A DNA stretch of 64,000 bases from Cyclina sinensis (lineage: Eukaryota > Mollusca > Bivalvia > Venerida > Veneridae). The stretch covers positions 31,234,361 through 31,298,360 of the forward strand of contig JAAONU010000003.1 of NCBI GenBank assembly GCA_012932295.1, in the 5' to 3' direction. The notes beneath the pieces are model-generated. The model was given only the letters and a program-made list of their open reading frames with translations. It ran no database searches and had not been told where the DNA came from. Positions 22,301 through 35,574 of this stretch are shown here, piece by piece (position 1 is the stretch's first letter; each line of letters begins with the position of its first letter). The translations under genes and the position numbers were made by a program.

Positions 22301-23569
22301 TAGGTAAACTGTGTTTAAACATACACCATTTGATTAAATTCAGGTCTAAGGAATTACCGATAATTTTAAAATGTCTAGATACGGTCGTTTGTCACGTCCG
22401 TCCTGCGGAATCTATTTTTTTGGCAGTCATTTCCAATACGTTTTATTTCTGCAGTTCTTATTTTTACATCATTCACCACAGTTTATCCTTTACATACTCC
22501 CAGCTTACTGTACTCAAAATCTTTGTCTGAATCAGACTTCATTTATTTTGATCTTTAGCCCATATGACCCTGACATTAATTTAGCACACCGCCTTAAAGT
22601 AGAGAACTACTTCTTCATGGATAAATGCAAGAGTTTGGAATTCTGTTATGTGTGAAACTGCACTGCACTTAGCTGACTAAAATGCACTTAACTGGACACA
22701 GCTGTTTAGAGATTAGGGTTAGGTTAAGTGTTTGGATTAGGTTCAGGGTTTAGGTTAGAGCTCAGGCTTAAAGCGTAATGTGAAGACGCCCGCTGTATTA
22801 GAAAAAAAGCTGTGCCCTGTGAACTGCAGAATGCCCGAGCATCTTTAACTGAATGCTTTTTTTCATTATGATTCAAAATTCAATGATATAAAACTTGTTC
22901 AAAAACACCTGATAGCAATGGAAATCATCCCAGGACTTGTAATACATGTATGTTATTATAAATCAAAGAGATTTAAGTTTTGTTATTTAACAGTTGGTAA
23001 ACCAGGCTCTTGCAGATTCAGACGAAATCCACATAAATAACTGGCTGCCTTTTTGTCCAGCCATTTTAACTACTCTAGATGATCTAACACTGTTGTATAG
23101 TGGACACCAAGTCGACACAATTATATACAGATGGACAGTGTTCTACAAAGCTTGTACCAAAAAGTCTGACCTTGATCTCAAGACTAAAATTTGTTCTTGA
23201 CCCGATGCTTCAGTGTGATGAACATCTAGGATCTAGGCCAAGCTTTTAAAAATCCTTAAATGAGGCACTGAGTTCGGCAGCATGGATGGAAAAATTGCTC
23301 CCAAACTGTCACATGCACAGACCATTTTAACATAATCAGAGACATAGACACTTCTCTTTCACTTTACAGAGTACCTGTTAGTATGACATACACAGTCCAT
23401 CGAAAAACTTAATACCCATGTCACCTGTACTGCAATGCATATCACCTAAAATGTATAACAAAAACATCTTCGAAATCATTTTACATTCTGTATCCTTTGC
23501 AAACCATGTTTGGCGTATTTGTGGGCCTTATAAGGAATTAACTTAAATACATAGAAACCTCAGAGATGG

Positions 23570-24320
23570 CCCAGTTAGTAGCATTGCAACTTGTTCATAG
23601 AACCAATTCTTGATTAAACTAGAGATTGATATGAGAAAAAACATATGTCTCCGACCACGTCATTTACCATGTAGACAGACAGACTTGGTAACAATCATTC
23701 CTTTGAACTTTCATCAAAATCTGACAAGCGGTCTTAATCAGACCAGCCACTATAGATATGTGCTAAAATGTATTCAATTTTGGACAAATTAAGCACTGCA
23801 ACATCACTAAAAATCATTTGACAGGAACACGCAGGAATACGCATAACTACACTTAAGTCATGATCATTGCACAATAGTAACGATCATTGCTGTAATGTTT
23901 CCTCAAAATCTAACCAAGGGTTATGGAGATATGCTCAACTTTTAAAATTTGGACAAATCAAGGGACATAACTCTGCTAGAAAATAATCCTACCAGGATTA
24001 GCCAATAATATGAATAATATGCGTAACAACACTTGCTTATTATCATTGTTATAAAGTTTCCTTAAAATCTAACCAATAGATTTGGAGATATGACAAACTG
24101 TATTCAAATTTGGACAAATCAAGGGCTGTGACTTTGCTCAAAATCATCTGTCTGGAATACAAAAAAGTGCAAAACTTCTGTTGCTTATAATCATTCCCGT
24201 GAAGTTTCCTCAAAATTTGTTCAGCTGTTATGGAAATATGCCCAAATTTATTCAAATTTGGACAAATCAAGGTTCAAGGGCCACAATTCTGCTAAAAATC
24301 AAACAACTGGAAAGTGCTGA
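23570..24320. repeat. Degenerate tandem array, units of about 150-160 bp
   Basis: Four or five diverged units, each with TTTCCTCAAAATCTAACC, TATGGAGATATGC, TTTGGACAAATCAAGG and ACTCTGCTA. They are probably related to the neighbouring dispersed repeat at 21500-22300 and to the fragment at 24440-24560. Confidence 0.75.
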
Positions 24321-24689
24321 TGAAACGCTTAACTAGGCTTGGTACTTATAAATTATAGCAAGTTTAACCGTAAGTAACCACTTTATATATCCTGTTTTGA
24401 ATTAATATCATTATTTCAAAGTAGACTCTTATCTAAGCTCTAGGTCTTGTGGTTTCAGACAAGAAGATTTTTAAACCTTTTCCTTTCAGTTGCCATGGCA
24501 ACCATACAAGGATCATTTCTGTAAAGTTTAACTGTAACAGACCCAGTGGTATAGGAGGAGATACTGTTTTAAGTCAATTATGGACGACGGAGATGGATTA
24601 TGGAGAAAATAGCAAACAGGTACAACTGACCTTTGGTCAGTTTAGCTAACGAAACAGTAAAATATAGAAATAACGTACCACTTTAGTAA

Positions 24690-24990
24690 TCACCATCACA
24701 ATCACCACTATCATTTTCATTCTCCTCCTCCTCCTCCTCCTCCTCAACATCATCATCACCACATTAATATAATCATCAAATATTAACAAAAGATATAGAA
24801 ACACCAACAATTAGAAACAAAGCACACCTTGACTAATCACCATCACAATCACCAGTATCATTTTCATTCTCCTGATCATTATCATAACCGGTGGTATCAT
24901 TTCAAGTCAATGTTTCATTTATACTTAATCCACTGAGATAAGAAAAAAGTCATCATCATCATTATTAGAATCATCACTGTCTAGGTTATT
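24690..24990. repeat. Trinucleotide-rich low-complexity stretch
   Basis: CTC and CAT/ATC microsatellite-like runs, with an imperfect direct repeat (ATCACCATCACAATCACC at about 24690 and 24837). Confidence 0.75.
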
Positions 24991-25439
24991 ATTTACTAAG
25001 GTTTTCAAATAGTTTAAATCACCTTATCTGCCATGGTATATTTATCAAAATTAATTATAAGTGATAGAGGTTGGTTTTACTTTACAGGTCAGACAATGTA
25101 CTGGAACACAATACTGAGTAATATACTGAGTAATAATGGTAATACCTGACAGTCAGATGATCACTAACTGAATTAAATATACATGATTAGATGAAAGCTT
25201 ACATCCTTGCTATTTAATTCTTTTCTTTCTGAATCAAAGTCCCTAGACCAAACTAGCAGCAAATGTCAACCTGACTGCCAGTCCATTCCCAGTCAGCGCC
25301 TTTTCGTTTCAAAACATATTTTGATTATTTCGGACCATCCATTACATCTGGTTTTGCGTTATCTGTCGGTATCTAAATATGATCCAGTAAACACTACTTT
25401 CTTTGCATCCATTGCGTAATATCACTGCGACACATGGCA

Positions 25440-25640
25440 AATTGGTAGATAAGTAGGTAGATAGGTAAGAAGTAGGTAGATAGGTCGTTAGGTCGGTCGG
25501 TCAGTAAGCTAAGTTAAGTAAGTTAATAAGTCAGTCAATCAGTCAGTAAGTTAAGTTAAGTTAAGTTAAGTTAAGTAAAGTTAAGTTATTATCGAGACAT
25601 GGTTAAGTTTAAGTTAAGTTAAGTAAGTTATTATCGTGAC
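25440..25640. repeat. Short tandem repeats: GTAGATAG-type and TTAAG pentamer
   Basis: A run of related 4-9 bp units leads into a clean TTAAG pentamer run at about 25548-25590, with a partial second run at 25610-25630. Confidence 0.85.
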
Positions 25641-26212
25641 ATGTGCATTTGGAACAGGCGATGCTAATAAACTAACGTGCAAGTCACCTCAGAAATAATA
25701 TGGTAGGAGCCATATTGGACTATTTTATAATACAAATGGTGTCCGCTAAATTGAAAACATTTCTTAAAGCCTTTACCTGTTCATGCTTTTAAATTAAAAT
25801 TTAATTTCATTTTTCTAATGCATAAGACAAACACTGCGTGAATTCTGCCAGATTAGTTTATATTTTTCATTAAAACCGGGGCGAATTACCATTTGGTGTA
25901 TGCATACACTTACATACGAGGTCTTTCAAATATACGAAGTTGTCGGAAAAGGCCGAAGTGTTACGATTGCAAGTCATGTGCAGTTATTTCCCTTAAAATC
26001 TCATACGAGAGAAAATGTTTCCGATCATCAACTGATCTGTTAGTCTCTATTCATAGTGGCAGTACTAAACTGACACAACATTGAGCGTTCATACTTGAAC
26101 AGGTTCATCAAAACATAGTTTTTTTCACATTTAAAACTGACTAGAATTATAATGATCCACTGTTTCAAGAACACCATCTTCTATTTCAAACACAGATCTT
26201 CACCTTTGGGTT

Positions 26213-26460
26213 CTACCCTTCCAGAAGTGTACGCACTTTGATTTTGACGTATTGATGATAACTCCAGTCATGTATAGTGTTTAGCATAGCTTGTAGATTT
26301 TCCTCTGTATTAGTGATGAGAACTATGTCGTCCATTGAGATTCTTAGCTCAAGGTCATTGACTTCGCGCACATGGTAACTGGCAAATACCACAAACAGAG
26401 TCGGCGACAAATAAAAACCGTATCTTACGCTTGTCGTGCACTCAATCCAGTATGTTATTA
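26213..26460 (-). pseudogene. LINE reverse-transcriptase remnant, downstream half
   Basis: The minus-strand frame carries LSPTLF followed by MDDIVLI and a helical segment. These match the RT palm of LINE-type elements, in which the catalytic motif is usually an aromatic residue, then A or V, then DD; here the aromatic position is altered. It is continuous in order with 27217-27458 once the MITE at 26461-27214 is set aside. There is no full-length frame, so it is dead. Confidence 0.7.
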
Positions 26461-27214
26461 AGGTATTAGATTCCAAATACCCTACCTCCTCTCTGAAAAG
26501 TATTCAATTCCATTAATTTGTGTAGGATTTAGACATTTTCATTGAAGGGCATGGGTTCAAATCCCACTCAAACCAACATGTTCACTCTAGTTTTTGGCAG
26601 TTTTACATTGTTTTGGTTTTACTATAGTAACTTTTAAAAATCTAAATTAATATTCTTTCGTTTTAGACATATTTCAATTGTAACAAAGGTTTTCAACATG
26701 AAAAATCAATGAAAATTGGGTGTCTGTGTTTCAGTTATTAATTTTTCCAAAAATAAACGGTAAATATATTTGATATTTTGCCTATTTGTTCAGAATAATA
26801 CATGAATAAAAACAATTGTAGCTAATCTGAATCCCCGAAGATTTATGTTGAAGTTTACATTTATAACATCCCCTGATAATGAAGTGGGTGGGGTAAAATT
26901 CGTGCTATGTTTATAATCATATTTCGTTTCTTTTCACTTTTGGCTTTTCATTTTGTTTGCTTTTTGTCAGCAGCCAGAAAGTCTTCATAATTTGAATGAT
27001 TTCAAACCAAGTAAAAAGTTTTTACTGTCAGTCTTTGAAAAAACATTGTGTTTCTCTATACCTTATAAACCCATTAAGTCGGATGAAGTTTGAAGTGAAT
27101 ATTAGTCATTTCTTGAAACTCTCTTGGTGTATATTTTGTACTATGATAGTATATTTCTTTAAAAAGCTCAATTTGTTGAGGGCTGACAAAATATTTATTA
27201 ATATTCTAATACCT
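26461..27214. mobile_element. 754-bp MITE with TA target duplication, nested in the LINE
   Basis: The inverted ends AGGTATTAGA (26461-26470) and its near-complement TCTAATACCT (27205-27214) are flanked by TA at 26459-26460 and 27215-27216. It separates two parts of one reverse transcriptase. The TA duplication fits Tc1/mariner-type mobilisation. No transposase is seen. Confidence 0.75.
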
Positions 27215-27216
27215 TA

Positions 27217-27458
27217 GTCCGTTTGTGGCGTTTGTTGCGTATACTATGATATGATTTTCGGTCGATGCCATAAAGAAGTATCTTATATAGCAACGTGTCT
27301 CTATCGAGATAGTCAAAGGATTTCTTAAGGTCGATAAAGGCCATTAACGCACAGTAACTGTTCCTGAATACACTATTAGGAGTAAAAATATGACCCTCAC
27401 ACGGTCTGTTTGATCTGAAAATCATTTTGCTCATCAGCCAACAACATGTTATTATCAT
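27217..27458 (-). pseudogene. LINE reverse-transcriptase remnant, upstream half
   Basis: The minus-strand frame contains a stretch with FIDLKKSFDYLDRDTLLYK, the first palm motif of LINE RT (an F.D...AFD type motif with the Ala replaced by Ser). The preceding segment with HIFTPNSVFRN corresponds to the region just upstream in such enzymes. It is cut by the MITE on its 3' side and degenerate upstream. Confidence 0.75.
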
Positions 27459-27469
27459 TCAAATATAAA

Positions 27470-28900
27470 GTTTAAAAATGAACTTTACAACTTGGATAAA
27501 CATGTTATAAGACTCACTCCTCGGTAGTGTAACGATGTTCTTTTGTCAGAGTTCTGACAACAACAACAACAGGAAAATAGTAATGACTCGAACGTTTACT
27601 AGAGGTAGTTGCTGTTCTTATATTATCCAACTACATTTGATTTGTCATAGTTATAGCAAAAGTTGGGGACAAGTTGTTATAGATATTTCTTTATTATAAG
27701 TATGCCGTTCCACTGAATACAAATGATTAAGATTTCACAACGACAATGATGAAATATTAAATTGGTATGAAAATAATAAAAAAAACGATAATAATCAACA
27801 TTGTCTTAATATTCGATCCCTTAATGTTAATATTAATCAAGTGGGTTCGACCTTGCAACAAAAAAGAAAGACGAAATTACGGATCAGTCTTTTCCGGTTT
27901 CTTTTACAGTAACATTTTGGATAAGATATCAAATTCAAGTCAGTGAATTATTCGATACAACGTTGAAATATATATGTTTGATATGTCCAACTAAAATTAT
28001 GGCGGGATTTCGACAAATACTGTATGAATGAAACCACGTGTAAATGACTCTTTATGTCTTCAGAATCTTCTCCGCCTATCTGATGCCGTGCATCACTTTT
28101 TTCTCGTAAAAGCCATTATGAATAATTGTGAATTATAAAGAAAGCTTATTTCTATCACGTGTAATACGAGCATAAATTGGGGTTTTATAATTGTACGTGA
28201 AGCAATTCATTTTACGAACGAACATAGCTACGGCGTGTGTATAGATTTTATATCATTTTGATAAACTGTATTTTTCTCCCCAAACATCGTTTACTTGTGA
28301 ATGATACCAGACCAAGCCCAGCATTGGGCCTAACCACTCGATCTTTTCGGCCTTTTCCGCAGATTTCATAGAATACATCTATTTTATAATGGTACCGTTT
28401 TGACGGCTCGAAAAATTAGACTCCTCAACAGTATTGCTGTTTAAGCCTTCGTCTAAATACGAACCATTCCGATATTTAAATTATGCTTTCTTTAGGTAGA
28501 AAAATAGGTTTAAAGTACCAGTGACTGAGCAATGACACAGCATGACAAAACACAGGATTATTCCTGATTAACTGGAAATAGATCAATAAAATGAAAATGT
28601 TAAAACTACATATTGATTGATAAAGATAAAATACAGAGAACGGTCTTGATAGTAAATCACATAAAGTCTGGAAAAACATGAATATGCTTATTTAAAAAAA
28701 AAAATTGTCACTGAAAAAAAAATGACGGAATATTATTAAAAAAAGCCCCAACAGCTCATGCCACATGATAATTACTAAGAATGTTTGCAAAGAAATGCAT
28801 ACTTATATATTGTCCATTTACGAAATGCTACAGTATCAGTGGTTACAATAACAGTTACTGCAATACTTTGAAATTAGAGTTGCTTTTTAATTTAAGATTT
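27470..28900. other. Spacer without recognised gene
   Basis: AT-rich, with only short random frames and a few A-runs near 28700. Nothing further can be supported. Confidence 0.5.
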
Positions 28901-29100
28901 GTTTTAAACGATTTTGCATTTTATTATATAGAATCAAACTTACAACACTACTGTGAAACATGATGATAAAAAGGCATAATACTGACAAAACAGGGAATAC
29001 AGAACACAACTGGAACATTTTGAGCTTATAGATTACCCTTAAAGTCTTCCTATAAACACACAGAAACACGGCAAAAGAGCTTCACAAAAGCCACAAAAAA

Positions 29101-29790
29101 CTAAAACAAATTCTGAGAATTTATTGTCTCAGAAGGCACCAAACTTTTCTGTAAACTTCTAAATCTAGGGTCGTCAGTTAGTTTTGGATAAAAAGAATGC
29201 ATTGGAATCAAATCAGAAAGGAAGCCCTCCTCGTCTATTGTATGGTACACTTCCGTTTTTCCAGATTTTGCTTCTACTTTGAAGATCACGTGACGTTTTT
29301 CCGGGTCTATTGTAGGGAGCTTTATACCTCCTAAACTGTCACTTTGAATGTCTTGAGTCTTTGAACTGTTATTGTCTGTCACTTTGCTTAATTCTGACGG
29401 AAGTGACATGGGTCTTACAGATTTCCGTTCTCGAGAAGTCTCTTCTCTGATGGTATTTGAAACAACAGTCGGTTTACTTCCGGTGGTTAACGTCTGCAAC
29501 TGGTGTTGTCTTTTCGACATGCGTAAAGTGAAGGAACGTTGGTGCAGATTGATAAGTCTGCATATTCTTTCCTTTTCAATATTTATGTGAGCCAGTTTGA
29601 TGTCAAGCATATGATCTTGAGTAGCGTTGTCATAGAGCAGAACCCTGGAGACTTTAGATTTCGGGAGAAGGGATTTCTTCTGGTTACCGTAGTTCGGAGC
29701 AATTAGTGGTGGTCTGTGCATGTACTTGATGTTGATTTCTTCTTTCGGTTGTTTAAGGCTGTTGTTTTTGGCAGTATTACGTCGCGCCAT
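29101..29790 (-). CDS. Unrecognised 229-residue protein, paralogue of the 19.1 kb gene
   Basis: Minus strand, from ATG at 29790-29788 to TAG at 29103-29101, with no intron in the coding region. An acceptor-like TAATTCCAG ends about 10 bases upstream of the ATG, so a spliced 5' UTR is likely, as in the paralogue. Features in order: Lys-rich start, YMHRPP and PNYG (23-35), SLLPK, RVLLYDN, LDIKL, a basic helical stretch, a Ser-rich linker, and TDDPRFR (205-211). The shared motifs lie at nearly the same residue numbers as in the 316-residue protein (PNYG at 33-36 against 32-35; DPRFR at 208-212 against 207-211), while the centre is unrelated. Function unknown. No signal peptide or membrane segment is seen. 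Confidence 0.8.
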   Translation of the reverse strand: MARRNTAKNNSLKQPKEEINIKYMHRPPLIAPNYGNQKKSLLPKSKVSRVLLYDNATQDHMLDIKLAHINIEKERICRLINLHQRSFTLRMSKRQHQLQTLTTGSKPTVVSNTIREETSRERKSVRPMSLPSELSKVTDNNSSKTQDIQSDSLGGIKLPTIDPEKRHVIFKVEAKSGKTEVYHTIDEEGFLSDLIPMHSFYPKLTDDPRFRSLQKSLVPSETINSQNLF

Positions 29791-30639
29791 CGTAGCTTAC
29801 TGGAATTATAAAAACCAACAAAATGACAATTTGAATGATTACATTTATGTCTTATCCTTGTCTGCTAATAACATGAAACACTTCAGTTTACTATGGTTCA
29901 GAACAAAAAAGAACTTTGCATAAATATGAAAAAAATCAACATTTAAATATACAAATGTACATGAAAAGATTATAGTTTACTATGTTTAGACCTGTTTAAA
30001 TCGTCGATTGGTTTACAGCTGGCTGACAAATAAAACATGACATCACATACAAAAAAAAACATACTATCATATCTCCAATAATTTATCCTAAACCATAAAG
30101 TGTGCGCACATGCTTCACGTGAAAACAGAAAATTAAAACACCAAGAATACTTTCTATTTAACATAAATGGTTATAAAAGTTAACATAAACGGTTTGAAAC
30201 TTGTAATAAACCAAGCAAACCAGACAATTACCTCTTTCCCTTCAATAATTCATTTCGATTGCACAAATTTAAATGTTCTATTAAGTCTGTTAGGTTATCT
30301 TATGAATACATATGTGAGTTGAAGTATTTTACTCCTTGCTAATAACGAGACTTTTATCCTAAATCCAAATTTATACTATAATCTGGATTATGATTTTTTC
30401 CGCCTTTATGTACTTACATATCGTTCTATTTGCTCATCAATGATTTTATCATATGAAATATTTGAAGTTAAACGAACATCAAATATAGGAAGATCGTTGT
30501 CCCAAAACATGCTGTGTAAACAGTGTCTGTTATTGAAACCCACTCGTAACTTACTCCAACGACAACTATCGCATAACATTACAATGCAGAGAATTTCATA
30601 TTTTTCTGGAATCCCAAATATTAGGACAAGGGTTAATTG

Positions 30640-30735
30640 TCCGTGTGTTTCAACTTCAACTTCAACTTATTTCTGCCAAAAGTCAATGCTGACTATACTA
30701 GGCACTCAACAAATAAGCGCTGATGAACGATGCAG
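30640..30735 (-). repeat. SINE family B tail fragment
   Basis: CTTCAA hexamer repeats followed by TTTCTGCCAAAAGTCAATGC resemble the tail and 3' body seen at 39845-39910. The adjoining ACTCAACAAATAAGCGCTGA (about 30703-30733) occurs again at about 31487-31517. Confidence 0.5.
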
Positions 30736-33104
30736 GCGCGTGTCAGGAACATTAAAATTATAAAAGATAATAACAAAGAAAACAAGATTTGACTGAAGAT
30801 CTTACTTAAACATTTATTTTAAATACTTAAAAGCTATAAAACTTGTTTAGTCCACTGATAAAAGCTGGCACAGGTGGGGTAGCCTTAATCTCGGTCGGTA
30901 ATTAGTTTGTTCATGTTTGTGGAAGGGTATCTACTCTCAGGTAATTACTAGTGAACATAAAGCTAGCAATGACTACATGCTTCTCTGCATGCAAGTGCAC
31001 GTGTTTTGACACGTTGAAACGAAACAGGAATGTAAACTTGTGAAAAGGACTTTAGCTTTTCCACTTTCGTTGTCACATTTCGTTAAAAAGGTCCCCTGAA
31101 CATCTTAACTCACATAAAAAATGTTTCGAAAGAGCTTTCATCGCGTGATCTTTTTTCGCTTTTATTCAAAACTGATGAATGTATGCAAACATTGATTTCG
31201 CTTCTCATTTGTCAAGACGTTATTAGTGTCTACAATATATTTTAAATCAATATAATTATTACTTATGAATTCGAAAGGTTTATATTTGAAGTCATCCGAT
31301 TTACAATATAAGGCCCTATCTAACAATCACTCTGGCTATATTGACTTGTTTATCAGACCATTATAGATATAGAACATTCATACCAAAGCTAAGGTGGTAG
31401 TATTGACTTTAAATTATTATATTTGCTTTTTCGTTTTTAATCGTTTTGCATCGGGAAATCTCTTTCATTCAGAAGGAAAATATTGCACTCAACAAATAAG
31501 CGCTGATGAACGATGTGATCTTTATAAATATATATATCTAATACATTTCATATTACCTTCATTCAGTTCAGGATACACACGGCGTAGCTTCTAGTAAACG
31601 CTTTATTTAATGAGAAGATAGATAATTACCAATACTTGAAATGGTCAGAATATGTCCCCTCTCCGTCTTATTGCCCCCTATTTACTGTATGTAATGATGT
31701 TTTCAAACGACTCTTAAGTGTTTGATGGGTTTCTGTTTCATTCGCTAGCCTAGTTTATAAGGATGAACACTCTGGCAATTTAAAATCTTTTCAGAATATA
31801 TTCCTAAACTAAAACTAAGGAACTGACGTAAAACAGATTTATATTGTGCATGCTTTATGTCTACATACTTAGATTATAATTATTTGACAGTTTTTTCTAA
31901 TAGCTTGTTTTCACCAGTCTGAAGCAGGCTTCGAGCATAGTAAACAGATTATGGAATAATTTTAAGCAGGACCGGGAGACGAATTTATACATTACTGCTG
32001 GCACTTTATATAATATAGCAAGAACGGCGACGTACTAGGTTTATAACAGATGCGAGGCAGGGGTAGATCATACTGATGGAAGATAATGCATATAGGTGAC
32101 TTCAATAGTAACAGATAAAGTAGCGCGAAAAATGATAACGATAAAAGGTTGCAAAGGGTTGATACATTTCTGTCGTCTGTCACATTTCATATCTTCAGGT
32201 GGGGCATTTCGTATTTTTTTCTTTGTGCCAGGCCTGTTTGGTCAAACACATCTTCACCGATCGTCTTTGGTCTAGATAATAACATTAGAAATTGAGGGGA
32301 CACACAAGCGATTGTGTGTAGGGACGAGACTAGAAGACAAAGCAAACGTTTACTGTCGGTATGCAGGAACTCCCTTTGTTCCTTCGAAACCTAAATATCA
32401 TAAAATCTCACAAAATCTATTCAAATGTCAATAAAAAATACAAAAGCTTTTTGCTGCTCGTAAAATGTCAAATCTTCAATTCTTCTGTAAGACTTTTTAA
32501 TTCAAATTTCAATCATTCGATATAGTATTGTCAATAAAATTTCATTCGGTTTAGTGCGTAATAAAACTTGTTTAGGCTATTAGCCTGAAGTGAATTATTT
32601 CAAAGTTAACGTAAAGATCGATGAGAAACAATTAACGCTGATTGATTTTTGCCGGTTTCGCACAGAAGATAGATCGCGCGCTTCCGGTGAAATTCCTTTT
32701 GTGTCGAGGTGCGACTTAGGACAGGAAACTACCGTGTCAGAAATATAAATTACTCAACATCCACTATAATCAACACAAAGTGACTTGTCCTTGTGTCACA
32801 TTGTTAAAAATATGGTGGCGTTTTGCTACCATCAACTTAACCATTGACTTATGTAGATATAATCATAAAAGGCACTAAACGACGGAAGAGTGCAAAAATT
32901 AGGGTTCTCTTCTCAGTCGACCGTCTGCCTTTCCGTTCATGACCCCATCTGTCCTTTGCAGCACCCCACCCCCGCCCCCACACCCCGAAGAAATATCACC
33001 TTCGACGTTTGCCCACCAGAAATATTACCAAGATAGGCTCTCTGCTGAATGACCGTGTTTTATTATTATATATACTAGTATTCTGCAGGGAAATGTCTAT
33101 GGTA

Positions 33105-33240
33105 ATATTTTAAGGTAATATTTCATCGGGAGGGGGAGGGGATGGGGTAAATGTCCAATTATGCATTTAAAGACTAGGGGGAGGGGGGTGGGGTGGAGGG
33201 GGGGTGCAAATGTCCAGGAGGGCGAGTGTCCGGGATTCAC
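33105..33240 (+). other. G-rich tract with G-quadruplex potential
   Basis: Several runs of four or more G lie close together (for example GGGGGAGGGGGGTGGGGTGG near 33178), with an imperfect repeat of AATGTCCA on both sides. The complementary C-rich stretch at about 32963-32985 lies 130 bases to the left. Confidence 0.6.
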
Positions 33241-35399
33241 GTGCGTGGTCAGACACAGTCGGGCAGTGACAGGGACAGATTAAGTCCTTCACAAGTTGTA
33301 CCGTATTATCTCTACACTCATATAATTACTTTTAAAATCTAATATTGAAGCTAGTGAACGCCCACTGACTTAAAAAGTCTGTTATAAAAATTCTATTAAC
33401 GAACACAGTCTTCATTTCACTTTCACTGTCATCTGATAAGGCAGGATTGTCAGATCTTTATCCCTTTGTAAAATATGTTAATTCTAAATCATCCGTATAA
33501 ATAGGTTAAACTGAGAAGATCAATATCCCACACGGAAAGCTTAATTAAATTAAAATTCTATTCTCAACAAATATTTAATTCTAAATTCTGTATCACTGTT
33601 TCGGGAAAAATGCTTAAGTTATAGACGCATTTGCTGAAGGTGTTTCACAATTGGTTAAATAACAAAGGTACCAAATGGTACCGATATTAACAGCAAACTC
33701 AAAACTTCTCTCCATTTGCTCAAAACATGAAAACATTTTCTGTGTTTGAACACCAACTTCTTCTTTATTCTGAGCACAATAGATTTGTTTCAGCAATCAC
33801 TTGAAATGCAATGGCACGTCGGAAGCTGTAAGGTTACCAGTGATATATCCTGACAGCATGTGGCACCTGCTAGCTACTACATTTTCAAAACCTTGATTTT
33901 TACTTGATAGAAACAGCGGTGACTTAGTTATGTACATAATGTATTACCGGTATCTTTTTGCCTCTTTTTTCAGCACACTCTTCGTTGTTACCTATTCTAT
34001 TTTCATTTTCAATCATCGTCGTTTAATTTAATCATGATCATCATCATTATCATCATCATAATGTTATTTTTATTCATCAGGACTCTGAGAAACAACCATT
34101 AACTATAACGATTATAAAACACAATTTGTCAATTTCAACATTGCGTGAGCGTCTGATGGAAACCAACGAGTTGACAGTTTGTTTATCAACCTGTCGATTT
34201 TGTATTTTTCAACACAATAAGACCAAGTCTACTCTTAATAACAGGTGATTTTTTAAAATACATTTCGGTCAATTCTTATGTATGACACATCAATTTTTAA
34301 CCCACAACAGGTACGCCAATAAAGATTTTTTCTAAACTGTATAATAGCTATATTTTATTTGATATAATTTTTCATATTTATGTTGAAATATGATAAACCC
34401 CGAGACTTTATTACACAATGTCATTTTTACAGTCTAAGCAGTTGTTACTATACGTTATCCCATATTGCTTACTACACATATTCTTTTCCATGAAAGAAAT
34501 CGTGTCTTAAAAACAGTGCAATAAATTGATTTAAATTATAGAACGATTTTGGGTTATTTATTTCTTTTTTCAATGTAAGTAAAAATAGTCTACTTACTTC
34601 TTCAGGTTTATATCTCTCACATAATACCACCCTATTTCTGCTTCAACATGATTAAACAACTAGCAAATAAATGTAAATGTTTAAACTATTTCTGTTCCTC
34701 TTTTTTTTCACATTTAAGACTTATACCATTTTCTAATTTATCGTATATTTACTTAGATGTGAAAAAGGTTATCACGCGAATTGTGAAACTATCGGCTGCC
34801 CTCCCGCGGCAGACGATTTATAGCGGCAATTACAGAAATATTCAACCAAGCACGCGGTGTATATTTTCATTACTTTTGAAATCGTTTAATTGTCACTTTT
34901 ACCATAGTGAGATTCAACAATCAATGGAATCCACTATTTATACACGACAGATATAGTTTTTGTTACAATGGATTATTTGTGGATGAAAAGAAGAGTTTTG
35001 AGTTTCATCCAGTGTTTCAAAAGCACTTTAAACATTATCAATTTGTTTCTATTTGAGAAACATAGTTTAAATACATATCGGTAACAAGTTTTTTGTTCTA
35101 TACAAACCAAATACATGAAAGTATTTGAAATACTTTTGCCATTTCTAGTTGTGCCAGAATATATTTTGTTTGTTTGCTGATGTGAAAGTATTAAACTTAA
35201 CATACAATTTTATTTTTAAATTGCCGATATTTTCAAATTATTTGGCGAGAGTGAGATTACATTGTGATATAAAGTATTTGTCCTTAGCAACAGTGAGATA
35301 TACATGTCTTTTTCTCATTCTTGACCAAAGTTCAGGACATCTATGACAGTAACCAGTTTTTATTTCACATCGATTGATAAGCTTTTGCAACTTTTATTA

Positions 35400-35556
35400 A
35401 GCCCTCTCTATGACAGCTTCCTGGGTTCAAACCAGAACTTGCGCTGTAAGTGTGTAAAGTGGTAATTCATTGAAGAATCTAACCTTTGGTGGGATTCGAA
35501 CCAGCGACTTTCGTATCGAATCGGCAGTCCTGCGCTATTACCCCTCGACCACTATC
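35400..35556 (-). repeat. tRNA-derived SINE (family B)
   Basis: The minus-strand head has B-box-like GGTTCGAATCCCACC and an A-box-like stretch near 35550. The body at 35400-35480 resembles the copies at 39850-40078 and 46079-46268. It directly adjoins the family A body at 35575. Confidence 0.65.
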
Positions 35557-35574
35557 TATTTTGAGTTTATTTAT

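Noticed and set aside
22700..22765. Telomere-like TTAGGG/TTAGG stretch
   Set aside because: Only a few irregular units, no array. Probably chance or a minor interstitial relic.
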